Notes: generated by a model from the letters alone, not told the origin. 64,000 bases of DNA from CAIPAT01 sp037144075 (GCA_037144075.1 JBAWXM010000001.1:1-64000), one strand, 5' to 3'. Counted from the stretch's first letter, positions 8,303 through 19,016 are shown. A program made the numbers and translations.

Positions 8303-11300
8303 ATGAATAACTCGAATCAATTGCAGGAACTGATCTGGAGAAGCCCGGACTGTCCCGGCATTCACCGCCTCGCACCCCGCTCCACACTGTTTCCGTTTTC
8401 CGATGAGAAAACTGCGCGCAAGGTAAAGAAAGAATTTTCGCCGTGGGTATTGCCGCTGGACGGCGAATGGAAATTCAAATATATGACTACTCCGGAAAAT
8501 CCGCCGGAAAATTTCTTTTCTCCGGATTTGAAGGATAAATCCTGGGACAATATCGCTGTTCCCGGCTGCTGGCAGATGCAGGGCTATGACTACCCGCATT
8601 ACACCAATGTCCAGATGCCATGGCCGAATCTGCCGCCGGATGTGCCGGAAGAAAATCCGACCGGCATTTACCGCCGCAATTTCACGATTCCCGCAGATTG
8701 GTCGCCGCGCCGTACCGTGCTCCATTTCGACGGCGTGGAAGGGTTGTTTTTTGTCTATGTCAACGGTCATGCCATTGGCGCGAATAAAGATTCCCGCACC
8801 GCCACCGAATTCGATATCACCGCCAGTCTCGTCAAAGGACGGAACCAGCTCACCGTGATGGTGGTCAAATGGTCGGATTCATCATTCATTGAAGATCAGG
8901 ATCACTGGTGGATGTCCGGCATTTCCCGCAGCGTTTATCTTTACAGTACCAGCCGCGAATTTATCGGCGATGTGTTCGCCACTTCCGTTCTGGATGAAAA
9001 ATGTCAGGACGGGATTCTGAAGTTGAACCTGGCATCCGGATTTGCTAAAAGACCGGAACCCGGCTGGAAGTTCAATTGCAAACTCTATTCGCCGGACGGC
9101 AAGTCCGTGCTGGAGAAACCGCTGGAACAGGAAATCGGCGTTCAAAAGGACGGCTGGTATCCGCTGACTTCCGATCCCGGCAGAATGAAAGTATTATTGC
9201 AGGCCGTGATTCCCGCGCCAGTGCAGTGGAGCGCGGAAAATCCGTCGCTGTATACGCTGACCGTGTCGCTTATCGATCCGTCCGGCAAAACGGTTGAAGC
9301 CACCGCCTGCCGCCTCGGCTTCCGCCGGGTGGAAGTGAAAGACCGCGAACTGCTGATCAACGGCAAACCGGTATTGATCAAAGGCGTCAACCGTCACGAC
9401 CACGACGACAAGCAGGGCAAGACTGTGCCGCTGCAAATGCTGATCAAAGATATTGAAACCATGAAGCAGTTCAATTTCAACGCCATCCGTACCAGCCACT
9501 ACCCGAACGCCCCGGAATTTTACGATTTATGTGATGAATACGGCATGTATGTGATTGACGAAACTAATCTGGAGCATCATGCCTTTTATCAGGATTTATG
9601 CACGAATCCGCAATGGGCGAATTCATTTCTTGACCGGGTGGTGCGTATGGTCGAGCGCGATAAAAACCATCCATGCGTGATCGAGTGGTCTCTGGGCAAC
9701 GAATCCGGCGTCGGCGAAAATCATGCCGCCATGGCCGGCTGGATCCGGCATTTCGACCCGTCGCGCCCGGTGCACTACGAAGGTGCCTGCCGCAGCGCCT
9801 ATGACGGGGTATCCAATGACAATCTGCACCTTACCGACATCATCTGTCCGATGTACCCGCCCGTCGATAGAATCATTGAATGGGCGGAGAACACCAAAGA
9901 CTGCCGTCCGCTGATTATGTGCGAGTACTCCCATGCCATGGGCAACAGCAACGGCAGTCTGAAAGATTACTTTGCCGCCTTTGACAAATATCACGGCTTG
10001 CAGGGCGGGTTTATCTGGGAATGGATAGACCACGGCATCAAGCAGGTGGATAAGAACGGCCGCGAATACTGGGCTTACGGCGGCGATTTCGGCGACACCC
10101 CCAACGACCATAATTTCTGCACTGACGGCCTGGTCTGGCCGGATCGCACCCCGCATCCCGCCATGTATGAGTTCAAGAAACTCGCCCAGCCGGTAAAGCT
10201 GGAAGCTGTTGACCTGAACTGCGGCAGAATAAAAGTCACCAACAAGGAATATTTCACCACGCTGGAGAAATTCAATATCGCCTGGGAACTCCAGGTGGAC
10301 GGCGTCACTGTTCAGCAGGGGAAACTGCCCGCGCTGACCACTGCTCCGCGCAAATATGAAGAGATCAGGATTCCGGTACGGAAGCCGGAAATGTTTCTAG
10401 GCCAGGAATGCTTCCTCAATGTCCGTTTCTCGCTGGCGAAAAAGACGGTCTGGGCTCCTGCCGGATTTGAGTCCGCCTGGGAACAGTTCAAGATGCCCTA
10501 TTCCGGAGTCGCGGTAAAACCTGCTCCTGTCAGAGCCGCCGGTCTTGACGTCACGGAAAATACTAAATTCATCAGCGTCGCCAATAACTCAGTCAGTATT
10601 ACCTTCGACAAGAAGTCCGGTTCGCTCAGCTCCCTGAAATTAAAAGGTATGGAAACGCTGCTTTCCGGCCCGCTGGTCAATATCTGGCGCGCCCCCACCG
10701 ACAACGACGGCATCAAGGCCTATATCGGCAAATCGCAGAAAATCGTGGAAAAATGGCTGGCCGCCGGACTCAATGAAATGTCCCTCGCCACCAGATCCGT
10801 GGAAGCCGCGGCCTGCGAGGATACGATACAAGTTGTCATCGCGCAGCGTTCCGAGAACAAAAAGACCAGGCGCGGGGTAACGCACGTCCATTGCTATACG
10901 ATTACACCGGACGGCAGAATTAAAGTGGACAACACCTTTGACGTGGATAAGGAACTCGAAGACATTCCGCGTCTCGGCGTTACGCTGGAAATGCCGCTGG
11001 AACTGCGTAGAATCGAGTGGTTCGGCCGCGGCCCGCAGGAGAATTACTGCGATCGTGACGCCGGCTATCCGGTCGGACGCTATGCCGCCGATGTTGACGA
11101 ATTATATGTGCCGTATGTCATGCCGCAGGAATGCGGCAACCATACCGCGGTCAGATGGGCGGCCATCACCGGCAAAGGCGGTCACGGCGTAAAAATCACC
11201 GCGCCCGAGCTGATGGATTTCTCCGTGTCAAGGTTCTCGGAAGCAGACTTGTTCAAAGCTTTGCACACCAATGAACTGAATCCGCAGGACAAGGTATTTG

Positions 11301-11419
11301 TTCACATAGATTACCGTCAGCGCGGCGTAGGCACCGCCACCTGCGGCCCGGATACATATCAGGAGTACCGCATCACCGGCGGGAAATATAACTTCCAATA
11401 TTTTATTGAAGTTATCTGA
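8303..11419 (+). CDS. lacZ: LacZ-type beta-galactosidase, glycoside hydrolase family 2
   Basis: 1038 aa, the length of E. coli LacZ, with its domain order: jelly-roll sugar-binding domain (about 50-215), Ig-like domain (220-340), TIM barrel (345-625) and C-terminal Bgal small-chain domain (about 745-1035). The acid/base is Glu467 in SLGNESG and the nucleophile Glu541 in LIMCEYSHAMGNSNG. No signal peptide. The start has a good site, GGAGAAGAGA at 8291-8300. It follows the GH35 gene closely, giving a cytoplasmic pair that may split different galactosidic linkages under the divergent AraC regulator. The symbol denotes family; lactose as the real substrate is not shown. Confidence 0.93.
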   Translation: MNNSNQLQELIWRSPDCPGIHRLAPRSTLFPFSDEKTARKVKKEFSPWVLPLDGEWKFKYMTTPENPPENFFSPDLKDKSWDNIAVPGCWQMQGYDYPHYTNVQMPWPNLPPDVPEENPTGIYRRNFTIPADWSPRRTVLHFDGVEGLFFVYVNGHAIGANKDSRTATEFDITASLVKGRNQLTVMVVKWSDSSFIEDQDHWWMSGISRSVYLYSTSREFIGDVFATSVLDEKCQDGILKLNLASGFAKRPEPGWKFNCKLYSPDGKSVLEKPLEQEIGVQKDGWYPLTSDPGRMKVLLQAVIPAPVQWSAENPSLYTLTVSLIDPSGKTVEATACRLGFRRVEVKDRELLINGKPVLIKGVNRHDHDDKQGKTVPLQMLIKDIETMKQFNFNAIRTSHYPNAPEFYDLCDEYGMYVIDETNLEHHAFYQDLCTNPQWANSFLDRVVRMVERDKNHPCVIEWSLGNESGVGENHAAMAGWIRHFDPSRPVHYEGACRSAYDGVSNDNLHLTDIICPMYPPVDRIIEWAENTKDCRPLIMCEYSHAMGNSNGSLKDYFAAFDKYHGLQGGFIWEWIDHGIKQVDKNGREYWAYGGDFGDTPNDHNFCTDGLVWPDRTPHPAMYEFKKLAQPVKLEAVDLNCGRIKVTNKEYFTTLEKFNIAWELQVDGVTVQQGKLPALTTAPRKYEEIRIPVRKPEMFLGQECFLNVRFSLAKKTVWAPAGFESAWEQFKMPYSGVAVKPAPVRAAGLDVTENTKFISVANNSVSITFDKKSGSLSSLKLKGMETLLSGPLVNIWRAPTDNDGIKAYIGKSQKIVEKWLAAGLNEMSLATRSVEAAACEDTIQVVIAQRSENKKTRRGVTHVHCYTITPDGRIKVDNTFDVDKELEDIPRLGVTLEMPLELRRIEWFGRGPQENYCDRDAGYPVGRYAADVDELYVPYVMPQECGNHTAVRWAAITGKGGHGVKITAPELMDFSVSRFSEADLFKALHTNELNPQDKVFVHIDYRQRGVGTATCGPDTYQEYRITGGKYNFQYFIEVI

Positions 11420-11507
11420 AGAGGAAATGGATCGCATTTAAACAGGGCGGGCAGGATAAGAAATGAATTAAAAGATCCTGTACGTCATGCATATTCATAA
11501 ATGTATT

Positions 11508-12809
11508 TTAGTGTGGAACGATTGCGCCATGCGCCAGCAGCAGATTTTTAATGGAAGCGATATCGAGCTCCAATGAAGTTTTCTGCTGTCTGGCGGCCAG
11601 CGCCGCAATCGCGCCGGCTGCCTGGCCTGTCGCCATGCAGGAAGCCTGCACCCGCAACGCCGAATTGGCTAACCGGTCGCTGGAAATACAACGTCCGGCG
11701 ACCAGCAGCCGCCGGCTGCCGCGCGGTATCAGCGCACGCCGCGGAACTGTCGGTACCACGCCGGTTTCCAGCGGATGTCCCATCAAACCGGATGTTTTGT
11801 CGCAGCGGTGCAGATCCAGCTGATAAAATGCATAGCAGAGGGAATCATCCCAGCAACGGCCTGTGACATAATCATCAACCGTAATGGTGGCTTCTCCATC
11901 AATCACCGCGGTTTCGCGAATGCCGCACTGCGGAGCCATATATTCAAATTTCAGCATTTCCAGGCCGCGAAACTGCCTGAGGAAACGGTAAACGCGCAAC
12001 ACTGCCGCCCGGCCCAGACGTTCGACTATTGATTCGTCCATACTGGAAACCGCATCGGCTACTGGCACATGAATGCAATTTTCTCCATGGCATGACAGCA
12101 GATGCGCCATTGATCTGGACATGCCGGTATCAAGATAACTCATTCTGCCGTCTGCAACGGCCTGCTTGTACGCGTTCTCCACTGCCGCCAGGTCAATAAG
12201 TTTCAGATCATAACCGCCAAAGCGTACCATCGGCGTTCCCGGCTGCTTTTCAGTATTTTGTTTGATTCCGTACCCGGCCAAAGCGGTCAGGGTTGCATCG
12301 CCGGTGGCGTCAATAGCCGTATGGCAATGATATTCGACTGCTCCGGTTTTGGTCGCAACGGTAATTTTAACATGATCATCCAGCTCCTTTGCCGTTAACG
12401 GCATCGCATGATAAAGCACGTCCACGCCGGAGGCGGTAAACGCCTCATCCAGCAGGCAGGCCCATAACGCCGGATTAACTTTAACTTGCAAATTCCAGTG
12501 CGGCAGATCATAACGGCTGAAATCGGGCATAGCGCCATGTCCTTCGACAACCGCGGCGCTGACCAGTTCCCAGCCGATTCCTGAAATCACCTGTTTACCC
12601 CAGGCATGGAATAATCCGGGGAAATCAACTCCGCAAAGCGTTAAAGTTCCGCCCGGCATGCTGCTTTTTTCAATCAGCAGCGTTCTGGCTCCAGCTCTTG
12701 CGGCCTGCAGCGCCGCAATGCTTCCTGCCGATCCGGCGCCGGCCACGATCACATCGTAGCAATTATTCTTTTCGAGCATTTTTGCCCCGCTATTTAACAT
12801 TCTGTCCAT
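11508..12809 (-). CDS. FAD-dependent oxidoreductase
   Basis: 433 aa. The N-terminus has the Rossmann dinucleotide fold (VIVAGAGSAGSIAALQAARAG), then LLIEKSSMPGGTLTLCGVDFPG, the pattern of the FAD-dependent oxidoreductase family often found in sugar loci of PVC bacteria. A second FAD contact, ATGDATLTALAG, lies near residue 170, and the C-terminal GRCISSDRLANSALRVQASCMATGQAAG closes the FAD site. Starts at residues 1, 4 and 11 are possible. It is the last gene of the LacI-headed operon (22129 to 11508), 112 bases after the SGNH gene. It may oxidise or reduce a sugar or sugar acid released by the operon; substrate unknown. Confidence 0.8.
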   Translation of the reverse strand: MDRMLNSGAKMLEKNNCYDVIVAGAGSAGSIAALQAARAGARTLLIEKSSMPGGTLTLCGVDFPGLFHAWGKQVISGIGWELVSAAVVEGHGAMPDFSRYDLPHWNLQVKVNPALWACLLDEAFTASGVDVLYHAMPLTAKELDDHVKITVATKTGAVEYHCHTAIDATGDATLTALAGYGIKQNTEKQPGTPMVRFGGYDLKLIDLAAVENAYKQAVADGRMSYLDTGMSRSMAHLLSCHGENCIHVPVADAVSSMDESIVERLGRAAVLRVYRFLRQFRGLEMLKFEYMAPQCGIRETAVIDGEATITVDDYVTGRCWDDSLCYAFYQLDLHRCDKTSGLMGHPLETGVVPTVPRRALIPRGSRRLLVAGRCISSDRLANSALRVQASCMATGQAAGAIAALAARQQKTSLELDIASIKNLLLAHGAIVPH

Positions 12810-12921
12810 TAATTGTAAATTCCGGAATGCGGCAATTTATTTATGAAAATTCCATCCAGGCATTGTTTATGAAATAATTAAAATAGACGAATTCTATTCA
12901 ATAAAAAGGGAGAAATCGCGA

Positions 12922-13548
12922 TTAATAATATATTTGTTTTTTGATGATCTCAAAAATATATTCGTGACCTTTGTGATTTGGGTGTATACCGTCGTGCAGC
13001 AGTTTAAAATGCTCGTTGTTATTCTGCTCAAGAACGTCTTTTGACCAGATTGCATGTATGTCAATCAATTCAATATTGCAAGCCTCCCCGGCCTGCTTGA
13101 CTATGTCTATATATTCAGGCAGGAGTTCCCTGCGGCGTATACAATCTATGCCGCATGCATAATCCAGAGGATTTTGAGACAGCAGCAACAGCGGAATTTG
13201 GCTGTTCCGGCAAAACATGCACAGCTTGTTGAGCGCTGATTTAAATTGCTCCTGACCGGCTTTGCCGCGGCCGGAATCATTCATGCCGTACATTGCGGTG
13301 ACAAAGTCCGGTTTGAACCGCCGGATCTTGTCAATGGCAAAGTTTGCGTCATCACTTAAAGAGCTGCCGCTGACAGCGGAATTTATAATGGTATATTTCC
13401 TTTTGGAATACGCATCACGTAACAGCTGGTCAAAATGCTGAAGGTAATTGTCATAGCCTTCAGTACAATGATTATACTCTGTTATGCTGTCGCCCAGCGC
13501 CAGCCAGACAAAATATTCAGAGTTTTCTATAAGTTTTTTCAGATTCAT
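12922..13548 (-). CDS. SGNH/GDSL-type esterase
   Basis: 208 aa with the SGNH blocks: ALGDSITEYN (nucleophile Ser21), the Gly of block II in SAVSGSS, YGMNDSG (Asn90), and DGIHPNHKGHEYI (Asp186, His189). The family removes acyl groups such as acetyl esters from polysaccharides. No signal peptide, so it should be cytoplasmic and deacylate imported oligosaccharides. It follows the large secreted glycosidase by 46 bases inside the LacI operon, which fits de-esterification of a decorated glycan. Confidence 0.82.
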   Translation of the reverse strand: MNLKKLIENSEYFVWLALGDSITEYNHCTEGYDNYLQHFDQLLRDAYSKRKYTIINSAVSGSSLSDDANFAIDKIRRFKPDFVTAMYGMNDSGRGKAGQEQFKSALNKLCMFCRNSQIPLLLLSQNPLDYACGIDCIRRRELLPEYIDIVKQAGEACNIELIDIHAIWSKDVLEQNNNEHFKLLHDGIHPNHKGHEYIFEIIKKQIYY

Positions 13549-13594
13549 AATATTTCTTACGGCTTATCCAGTCTGCATTTATGAAAAATGAAGG

Positions 13595-16500
13595 TCAATT
13601 GAAAAACAGGTCCCGGAACAAGTACGGTTTTCTATGCGGTTCAGTCCCTTTCGGAGTCATCGTCAGGCCGGCCTTACGGCCTTTTCCGTCATTGTCGTTG
13701 ACTCTGATGGCAAAGCCGACAGTTTCCCCTTCTGCGAATTTAACCATCGGCAAGCATTGGCGCGGGAATTTAATCTCATAGATGGTTTCGCCGTCTTTAC
13801 GGGCGATTTGCACTTCCACTTCGCGATCAAGCCCGGTAGCCTGATTGGCTTCGCCGATATAACGGCCTTCACAACCTTTTTCAATCCAGGCCTGAGGTTT
13901 TCCTCCGGCCATGGAAATGGCGTAAACAATGTCGTCGCCATCAAATCCAGTATCGGACTCCGTCGCATTGTTAAGCTGATCGAAATATATCTGCAAAGAA
14001 TCATAGTTCCATGCATTGGCCGGGGAGTCAGGATTGCAGGCGATATCATCTTTAACTTTGACCGCAACGGCAAAGTAATCTTTATTCCAGCCAATGGCGA
14101 CCTGCGCAGAAAGATCTTTGATTCCATTATACGGATGCTGCGCATCCGGTTTGGCCGTCAAGTTTTCTTCGCCAAGCGCGATCCAGTGTGCATTCTGCCA
14201 TTCATCCAGAAGACCGTCAACTTTAATCAGGTCAAGTCTGCCGACTAAAACCGGCGAGAGTTTAAATGTTTTCTTTACAAACACGTCGTTTGAACTTACG
14301 ACAGCCGGAACCATATAGCAGCTGTTATCATCCAGGATAAAGTTTCCCTGAAAGTCAATCTTAATGCTTTTTCCTGGATTTAAATCCGCGAATCCGGCCG
14401 TATTCCGGTCCAGTTGCCAGCCTGCCGGCAGTTCCGGAATGACCACCTTGCCGCTGACATTCTTGTTAAGCCGGTTGGTTACTGTAACAGACAATTTTTT
14501 ACCTGTTGTCAGCGCCATATCTATCTTAAACGCCTCGCCCATCCCTAGAATATCGGCGGCCCTGATAGCATTAATAATTTCTTTTTCCCGGCATCCCGGT
14601 TTGAAACGAATATAGACCGGCGCAGAAGAAACCGGCAATCCCTGCGCAAATTCTTCCTGAGTCAACTGGTTTCCCATCATATCATACGCCGCCAGATAAC
14701 CATTCATTTTCATCCTGCCGCTGTGTTCCTGATTAATGGCGTTAACCGTCAGCAGCGGTCCGCCGGCGGCATCCGGGAAAAGGAATATTTTCAGTGCGCT
14801 GCCGGCTTCCAGCGGATACCCTTTGCCTGCGGTATTCAATAATCTGTTTGCTGCGCTGTACGCGGCAAAGGCATAATAAAGATAATACCGGTCATAACCG
14901 CCATAGCGGAAAAGAGTCAGCTGCGGACTGTATGCGCAATAAGGCACTCCGGCTGCGGCATGGTAAATATAGTTTCTGACGGTTCTTGCGCAGCTCTGGA
15001 GCTCTTCGCGATCTGGCAGATAGTAATCACGACTGCTTTCTTCGTCGGAGCCGTGCATGATGAATTTATTCGCCGCATAATATTGTTCTGTATTGATCAT
15101 AGGGCCATGAAAATCATATCTGTCGAGTATTTTCCGGTATGCGCATAAATCATTATACACGTCAGGCAGATCCGGTGACGCGCGGTAGGAGTGGAAGGAA
15201 AAGATATCCATATATTTGCCTGCTCCCAGCTTCATGGTTTCTTCCAGATATGCAAAATCATTCCCGTTCAGACAAACCCCGACCACCTGCAATTGCGGAT
15301 TAACCTCCCTGATGGCCAGGTAAGCAGTTTGCAGCAATTGCACATATTTGGCCGGAGGCATCGTCTTCTCTCCTTTCCGCGGACCTTCGCGATGCCGCCA
15401 GAGATTAGGTTCGTTGGTAATCTCCCAGTATTTAATCTGATGCTGAAGCGGCACGACAACGGATTTCAAATATTCGCCATAGCGCTTAAGTGTCTGTCCG
15501 TCGATAACATCATCATTAAGAACACGTTCAATGATATCCTTGGGAATATTATTAAAACAGGCCATCAAATCCTTCAATCCGCCTTGTATCTCGACTTCGC
15601 ACCGCTGCCTGATTGAATCAATATAATTTTCCGGCGGAAGTGACTGCCATGCTTGATTCTTTAGAAAAAAACGGTTAATTCCTGTCCCCATCATTCTCAT
15701 CAGCGGAGTTTCCTGCTTGATAATCCACTGCGGCAGATAACAGGTTTCATAACATACGCCGAACAGCGGCAGCCCGGGCGGTTCTGGAACTGGAGGCATG
15801 ATCACGGCATAACGTGATTGTCCGATGGAAATAAGCCTGCCCTGGTCATCGCCGGCTTTTGCTTCAAGTTCAAAAACGCCCAGCTTGCTATTCATCAATT
15901 TTACCGGTAGAACAGTGACCGGCGAAGAAGTATCGGCAGTCACGGTCTGTTCCCATACCTTTTTGCCACAGCTGTCTCTCGCGGATAAATCGATCCGCAA
16001 TTTCTGCCGCATCTGGTTCTTCCGGACAATTTTCAACGTCATCTCAGCAGGTTCTTTATCTTGAATGAATATATTGCCGGAGACTGCAACAAAACCGATT
16101 TCAATTTCCGGCAACTGATAATCGGTTAAATCCCCCAGTTCCAATTGGATCTGATCGATAAGAACATTCCGTCCGTCAAAGCGGGCATATATCTTTTTCT
16201 GTTTCGAATTATTCTTCCAGACACATGACAATGCTATCCGCGTCCAGTTTTCGGTTGATATTGATTTAATCTCTTTTACATATGACTTCCAGCCGGGGTC
16301 AAGCATGAACATTTTCAAGCCGGCCTCTTTATCCGTTGCCTTGACATAAGCAGAGAGCGTATACTTGCTTCCCTCCTGCAAAGGGATACAGCCGCTGAAC
16401 AAGGCGGTGTATTGATCTGCCAGAAAAAACGCGCAGGAGCCATCAACCCCAGCGCCGGGAATAATCCGGCATTCAGGAGCGTCGGCAACCGTTGCCGCCA

Positions 16501-17548
16501 TCTGACAACTGGCCGGAGCGAAAAAGTCGAGCATCCAGTTGTTCATTCCCAGTTCAAAACTAGAATTGCCCAGCAGATTGCGGCCGGAAGTTCCGGGTAA
16601 CAGGGACGCCGTATCCCTGCCGGCCGCCGCCGGCGCCGGTTCTGCCGTCCAGTTCAGGCTTGCTCCGGAGAATTTTACATCGCCGTCGCCTTGCACATCA
16701 ATTCTGCCCCAGCAGTACGGAACTTTAACTGGATTCCGGCATTTTAATGCGATTGAATATTTCTGCCATTCGCCGGATACAGGAAAAGTTTTTTTAGCCT
16801 GCCATTTATAATCATTCCCCAGCAGAAACAGTTCAATCGTCATATTCGGAGACTCTGATCGAGCCCATAGTTCAAAGTTCATTTCCCCGCTGTCGGGCAG
16901 CGGAACCTTAAAAGCGCTTAAAGTGCGACATTTTTTGCCATCGCTTTTAATACATATTGTCCTGTCGCCGCTCTTGAACGTGCTGTCTTTAATTAATGTA
17001 TAATCACCCTCGTTCCCATTATACTGCCAATGCCATCCCGGAGGTATTTCTCCAGGCGCCCCGCGGGCAAAATCCGCATTGGTCAGAAAGTTGCAATGCT
17101 CTTCGGGGCCGGTTTTCTCGACTTGGAGATTTTTGATTTTTATTTCTGTGCCGGCATTAACCGCTGCCGGAATATAGAAACGAATTCCGGCAGTGGAGTT
17201 TTCTTTGACTTTGAAATAAATAGTCAAAGGAGACCAGTCTGAAAGAGGAGGAATTTGCTGAACAGGCTGACTTTCCAGTTTCCCGTCAATATCTGCCATT
17301 AAAATGTCCATCGGCTTGATTCCGTCCGTCCGGTATTCCGCTGTAAGCTTATACCAGCCCGGGGAATATACTTCCGTAAATTTGCAGGAGGCCTCTAATT
17401 TATTTGCTGATCCTTCGACTCTGGCGGTCAATTCGCCGCCCGCGCCGGTTTGAAAACCACGCAGCGTCTTTTCATTAATCACAGTTGCGCCTAGTCCCGC
17501 CATAATTCCGCTGGACAAGACCAGCAGCAGACATTTGGATAAAAACAT
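13595..17548 (-). CDS. Large secreted multidomain glycoside hydrolase with terminal carbohydrate-binding domains
   Basis: About 1317 aa from the ATG at 17548, chosen because AAAGG precedes it and because it opens directly into a signal peptide (MFLSKCLLLVLSSGIMAGLG); the frame is open to 17629 but that would overlap the previous gene. Order: two or three beta-sandwich CBM-like modules (NFLTNADFARGAPGEIPPGW near 155; NLLGNSSFELGMNNWMLDF near 325), an Ig-like region, a TIM barrel of GH39/GH5 type with acid/base Glu713 (WEITNEPN) and likely nucleophile Glu821 (MINTEQYY), and a C-terminal CBM9-like domain (LDEWQNA to the end). Clan GH-A is likely; the substrate is unknown. It should attack the polymer outside the cytoplasm. 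Confidence 0.8.
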   Translation of the reverse strand: MFLSKCLLLVLSSGIMAGLGATVINEKTLRGFQTGAGGELTARVEGSANKLEASCKFTEVYSPGWYKLTAEYRTDGIKPMDILMADIDGKLESQPVQQIPPLSDWSPLTIYFKVKENSTAGIRFYIPAAVNAGTEIKIKNLQVEKTGPEEHCNFLTNADFARGAPGEIPPGWHWQYNGNEGDYTLIKDSTFKSGDRTICIKSDGKKCRTLSAFKVPLPDSGEMNFELWARSESPNMTIELFLLGNDYKWQAKKTFPVSGEWQKYSIALKCRNPVKVPYCWGRIDVQGDGDVKFSGASLNWTAEPAPAAAGRDTASLLPGTSGRNLLGNSSFELGMNNWMLDFFAPASCQMAATVADAPECRIIPGAGVDGSCAFFLADQYTALFSGCIPLQEGSKYTLSAYVKATDKEAGLKMFMLDPGWKSYVKEIKSISTENWTRIALSCVWKNNSKQKKIYARFDGRNVLIDQIQLELGDLTDYQLPEIEIGFVAVSGNIFIQDKEPAEMTLKIVRKNQMRQKLRIDLSARDSCGKKVWEQTVTADTSSPVTVLPVKLMNSKLGVFELEAKAGDDQGRLISIGQSRYAVIMPPVPEPPGLPLFGVCYETCYLPQWIIKQETPLMRMMGTGINRFFLKNQAWQSLPPENYIDSIRQRCEVEIQGGLKDLMACFNNIPKDIIERVLNDDVIDGQTLKRYGEYLKSVVVPLQHQIKYWEITNEPNLWRHREGPRKGEKTMPPAKYVQLLQTAYLAIREVNPQLQVVGVCLNGNDFAYLEETMKLGAGKYMDIFSFHSYRASPDLPDVYNDLCAYRKILDRYDFHGPMINTEQYYAANKFIMHGSDEESSRDYYLPDREELQSCARTVRNYIYHAAAGVPYCAYSPQLTLFRYGGYDRYYLYYAFAAYSAANRLLNTAGKGYPLEAGSALKIFLFPDAAGGPLLTVNAINQEHSGRMKMNGYLAAYDMMGNQLTQEEFAQGLPVSSAPVYIRFKPGCREKEIINAIRAADILGMGEAFKIDMALTTGKKLSVTVTNRLNKNVSGKVVIPELPAGWQLDRNTAGFADLNPGKSIKIDFQGNFILDDNSCYMVPAVVSSNDVFVKKTFKLSPVLVGRLDLIKVDGLLDEWQNAHWIALGEENLTAKPDAQHPYNGIKDLSAQVAIGWNKDYFAVAVKVKDDIACNPDSPANAWNYDSLQIYFDQLNNATESDTGFDGDDIVYAISMAGGKPQAWIEKGCEGRYIGEANQATGLDREVEVQIARKDGETIYEIKFPRQCLPMVKFAEGETVGFAIRVNDNDGKGRKAGLTMTPKGTEPHRKPYLFRDLFFN

Positions 17549-17612
17549 TTTATAACCTTTATTTCTCATATGGTTCGCTATCTTTCTCAGTTCGTTCGCA
17601 CAATGGAGAATT

Positions 17613-19016
17613 TCAATGTTTGCCGGCATACGCCTTTACTTTCTGATGTACAGCCAGCGTCCGCTCAGCCAGTTCTTTCATCGTAATCTCCTGAAAACCG
17701 AACACCAGCGGTTTAACCGTATCGTTAAGCGGCGCTGCGAGTTTACCACCCATATTCCGGTATCCGGCAGCAGTTCCGGCTATGGATCCGGCGGTAGCTC
17801 CGTTGCAATCGGTATCGAGTCCGCCCATCACGGCAATCCCGATAGTTCTGTCGCAATTCATCTGTCCGTAGAACAGACTCATCATCACAATCAGGGCGTT
17901 GTTGACAGTATGACCGGCATGCATGCCGGCATAACGCTTTTCCAGTCTGGGCATAAAATCTTCAAATGTAGCGCATTCAGGAATCCAGTTCAGCGCTTCG
18001 CGAATAGCCGTGGACAGACGACAATGGCGGGGAATTTCCGAAAGTCCGATCTCCACCAGTTTGCCCGGAGAGTTTTCTACAAAAGCCGCCGCAATCACTG
18101 CCGCAACAAACATCTCGCCGTAAATGCCGTTGGCTGTATGCGTCCAGCAAGCGTCGCGCCAGGCATATTCCGCCGCCAGTTCCGGGTTGCCTGCGCAGGC
18201 ATATGCCCAGCCGTCAGCGCGAATCTGCGCTCCGATTCTTTCGCGGTAAGGATTGTTATGACGTCGCGTAAAGGCTGCTGTTACAGGAATAATATCCGCG
18301 GGAAGGTCCCGCAATCGCAATGGACGGACTAAATTATAATTCAAAATTGCCTGTGCTTCCGCTGTACAGACAGCCTTGTAAGGCAACGAACTGTTCCATG
18401 TGTCGGGAATGTCATACCACTGGAAGTCCGGACCTTTCTCCTCCAGAACCTTCAAGCCGGTCAGCGAGTAATGAATATCGTCATCCGGCTCCATAAACTT
18501 GATATTTTCCCGCCATGAAAGCGGGCATCCCAGTTTAATGCCGTCTCCAGTGTCACTGCCGCTGAAGTAATAGTCCAGTTCCCAGTGTCCGCGGTTTTTC
18601 AGATAATACCGGATGGCCTCGCGTCCATTCATGTCGCCATGCCCGCGCATGCCAAGTCCCTCAACCGGTTTGCCAAGTGCACAACCGGCGGCGCGACCGG
18701 TCCAGGCGCCGCGGAAACGGTCAAGCAAATCTTTATCATTTAGCGCCAGCGGTAATTGGCGGGGCCCGGAAGGACGTTCTTTTTTTATTTCTTCCAGTTC
18801 ATTGGGTTGAATAAAATCAAACTCCGGATCACGGGGCAAGTTCTCAAGTTCCGCATATATTGCCCGTATCTTTTTTTCGTTGTATGCATCGTATACCGGA
18901 TGCAGCATGGCTATTTGTTCCGTCACTTTCTCCGGAATGATATAGCCTTCATATTCGAGTTGTACCAGTTCATCGCGCAACAGCGATAATGGGTGAGTCC
19001 AGCCTGAGATCAACAT
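17613..19016 (-). CDS. ADP-ribosylglycohydrolase-family protein
   Basis: 467 aa. An N-terminal extension of about 105 residues precedes the ADP-ribosyl-glycohydrolase (DraG/ARH) fold: FRGAWTGRAAGCALGKPVEG near residue 107, FSGSDTGDG, EPDDDIHYSLTGL near residue 177 (metal-binding acidic cluster), and the C-terminal GGLDTDCNGATAGSIAGTAAG metal motif. The family hydrolyses ADP-ribose bonds, but members in sugar operons of PVC bacteria often have no known target and may act on other N- or O-glycosides. It lies between the lyase-like and large glycosidase genes in the same operon, so a sugar-related role is more likely than reversal of ADP-ribosylation; that is inference. Confidence 0.8.
   Translation of the reverse strand: MLISGWTHPLSLLRDELVQLEYEGYIIPEKVTEQIAMLHPVYDAYNEKKIRAIYAELENLPRDPEFDFIQPNELEEIKKERPSGPRQLPLALNDKDLLDRFRGAWTGRAAGCALGKPVEGLGMRGHGDMNGREAIRYYLKNRGHWELDYYFSGSDTGDGIKLGCPLSWRENIKFMEPDDDIHYSLTGLKVLEEKGPDFQWYDIPDTWNSSLPYKAVCTAEAQAILNYNLVRPLRLRDLPADIIPVTAAFTRRHNNPYRERIGAQIRADGWAYACAGNPELAAEYAWRDACWTHTANGIYGEMFVAAVIAAAFVENSPGKLVEIGLSEIPRHCRLSTAIREALNWIPECATFEDFMPRLEKRYAGMHAGHTVNNALIVMMSLFYGQMNCDRTIGIAVMGGLDTDCNGATAGSIAGTAAGYRNMGGKLAAPLNDTVKPLVFGFQEITMKELAERTLAVHQKVKAYAGKH

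Noticed and set aside
9623..10156. Minus-strand frame inside the lacZ-type gene
   Set aside because: Same situation: antisense of a fully recognisable GH2 catalytic domain.
17549..17629. Longer start for the large glycosidase at 17629
   Set aside because: It would overlap the preceding gene and put 27 polar residues before the signal peptide; the ATG at 17548 has a ribosome-binding site.
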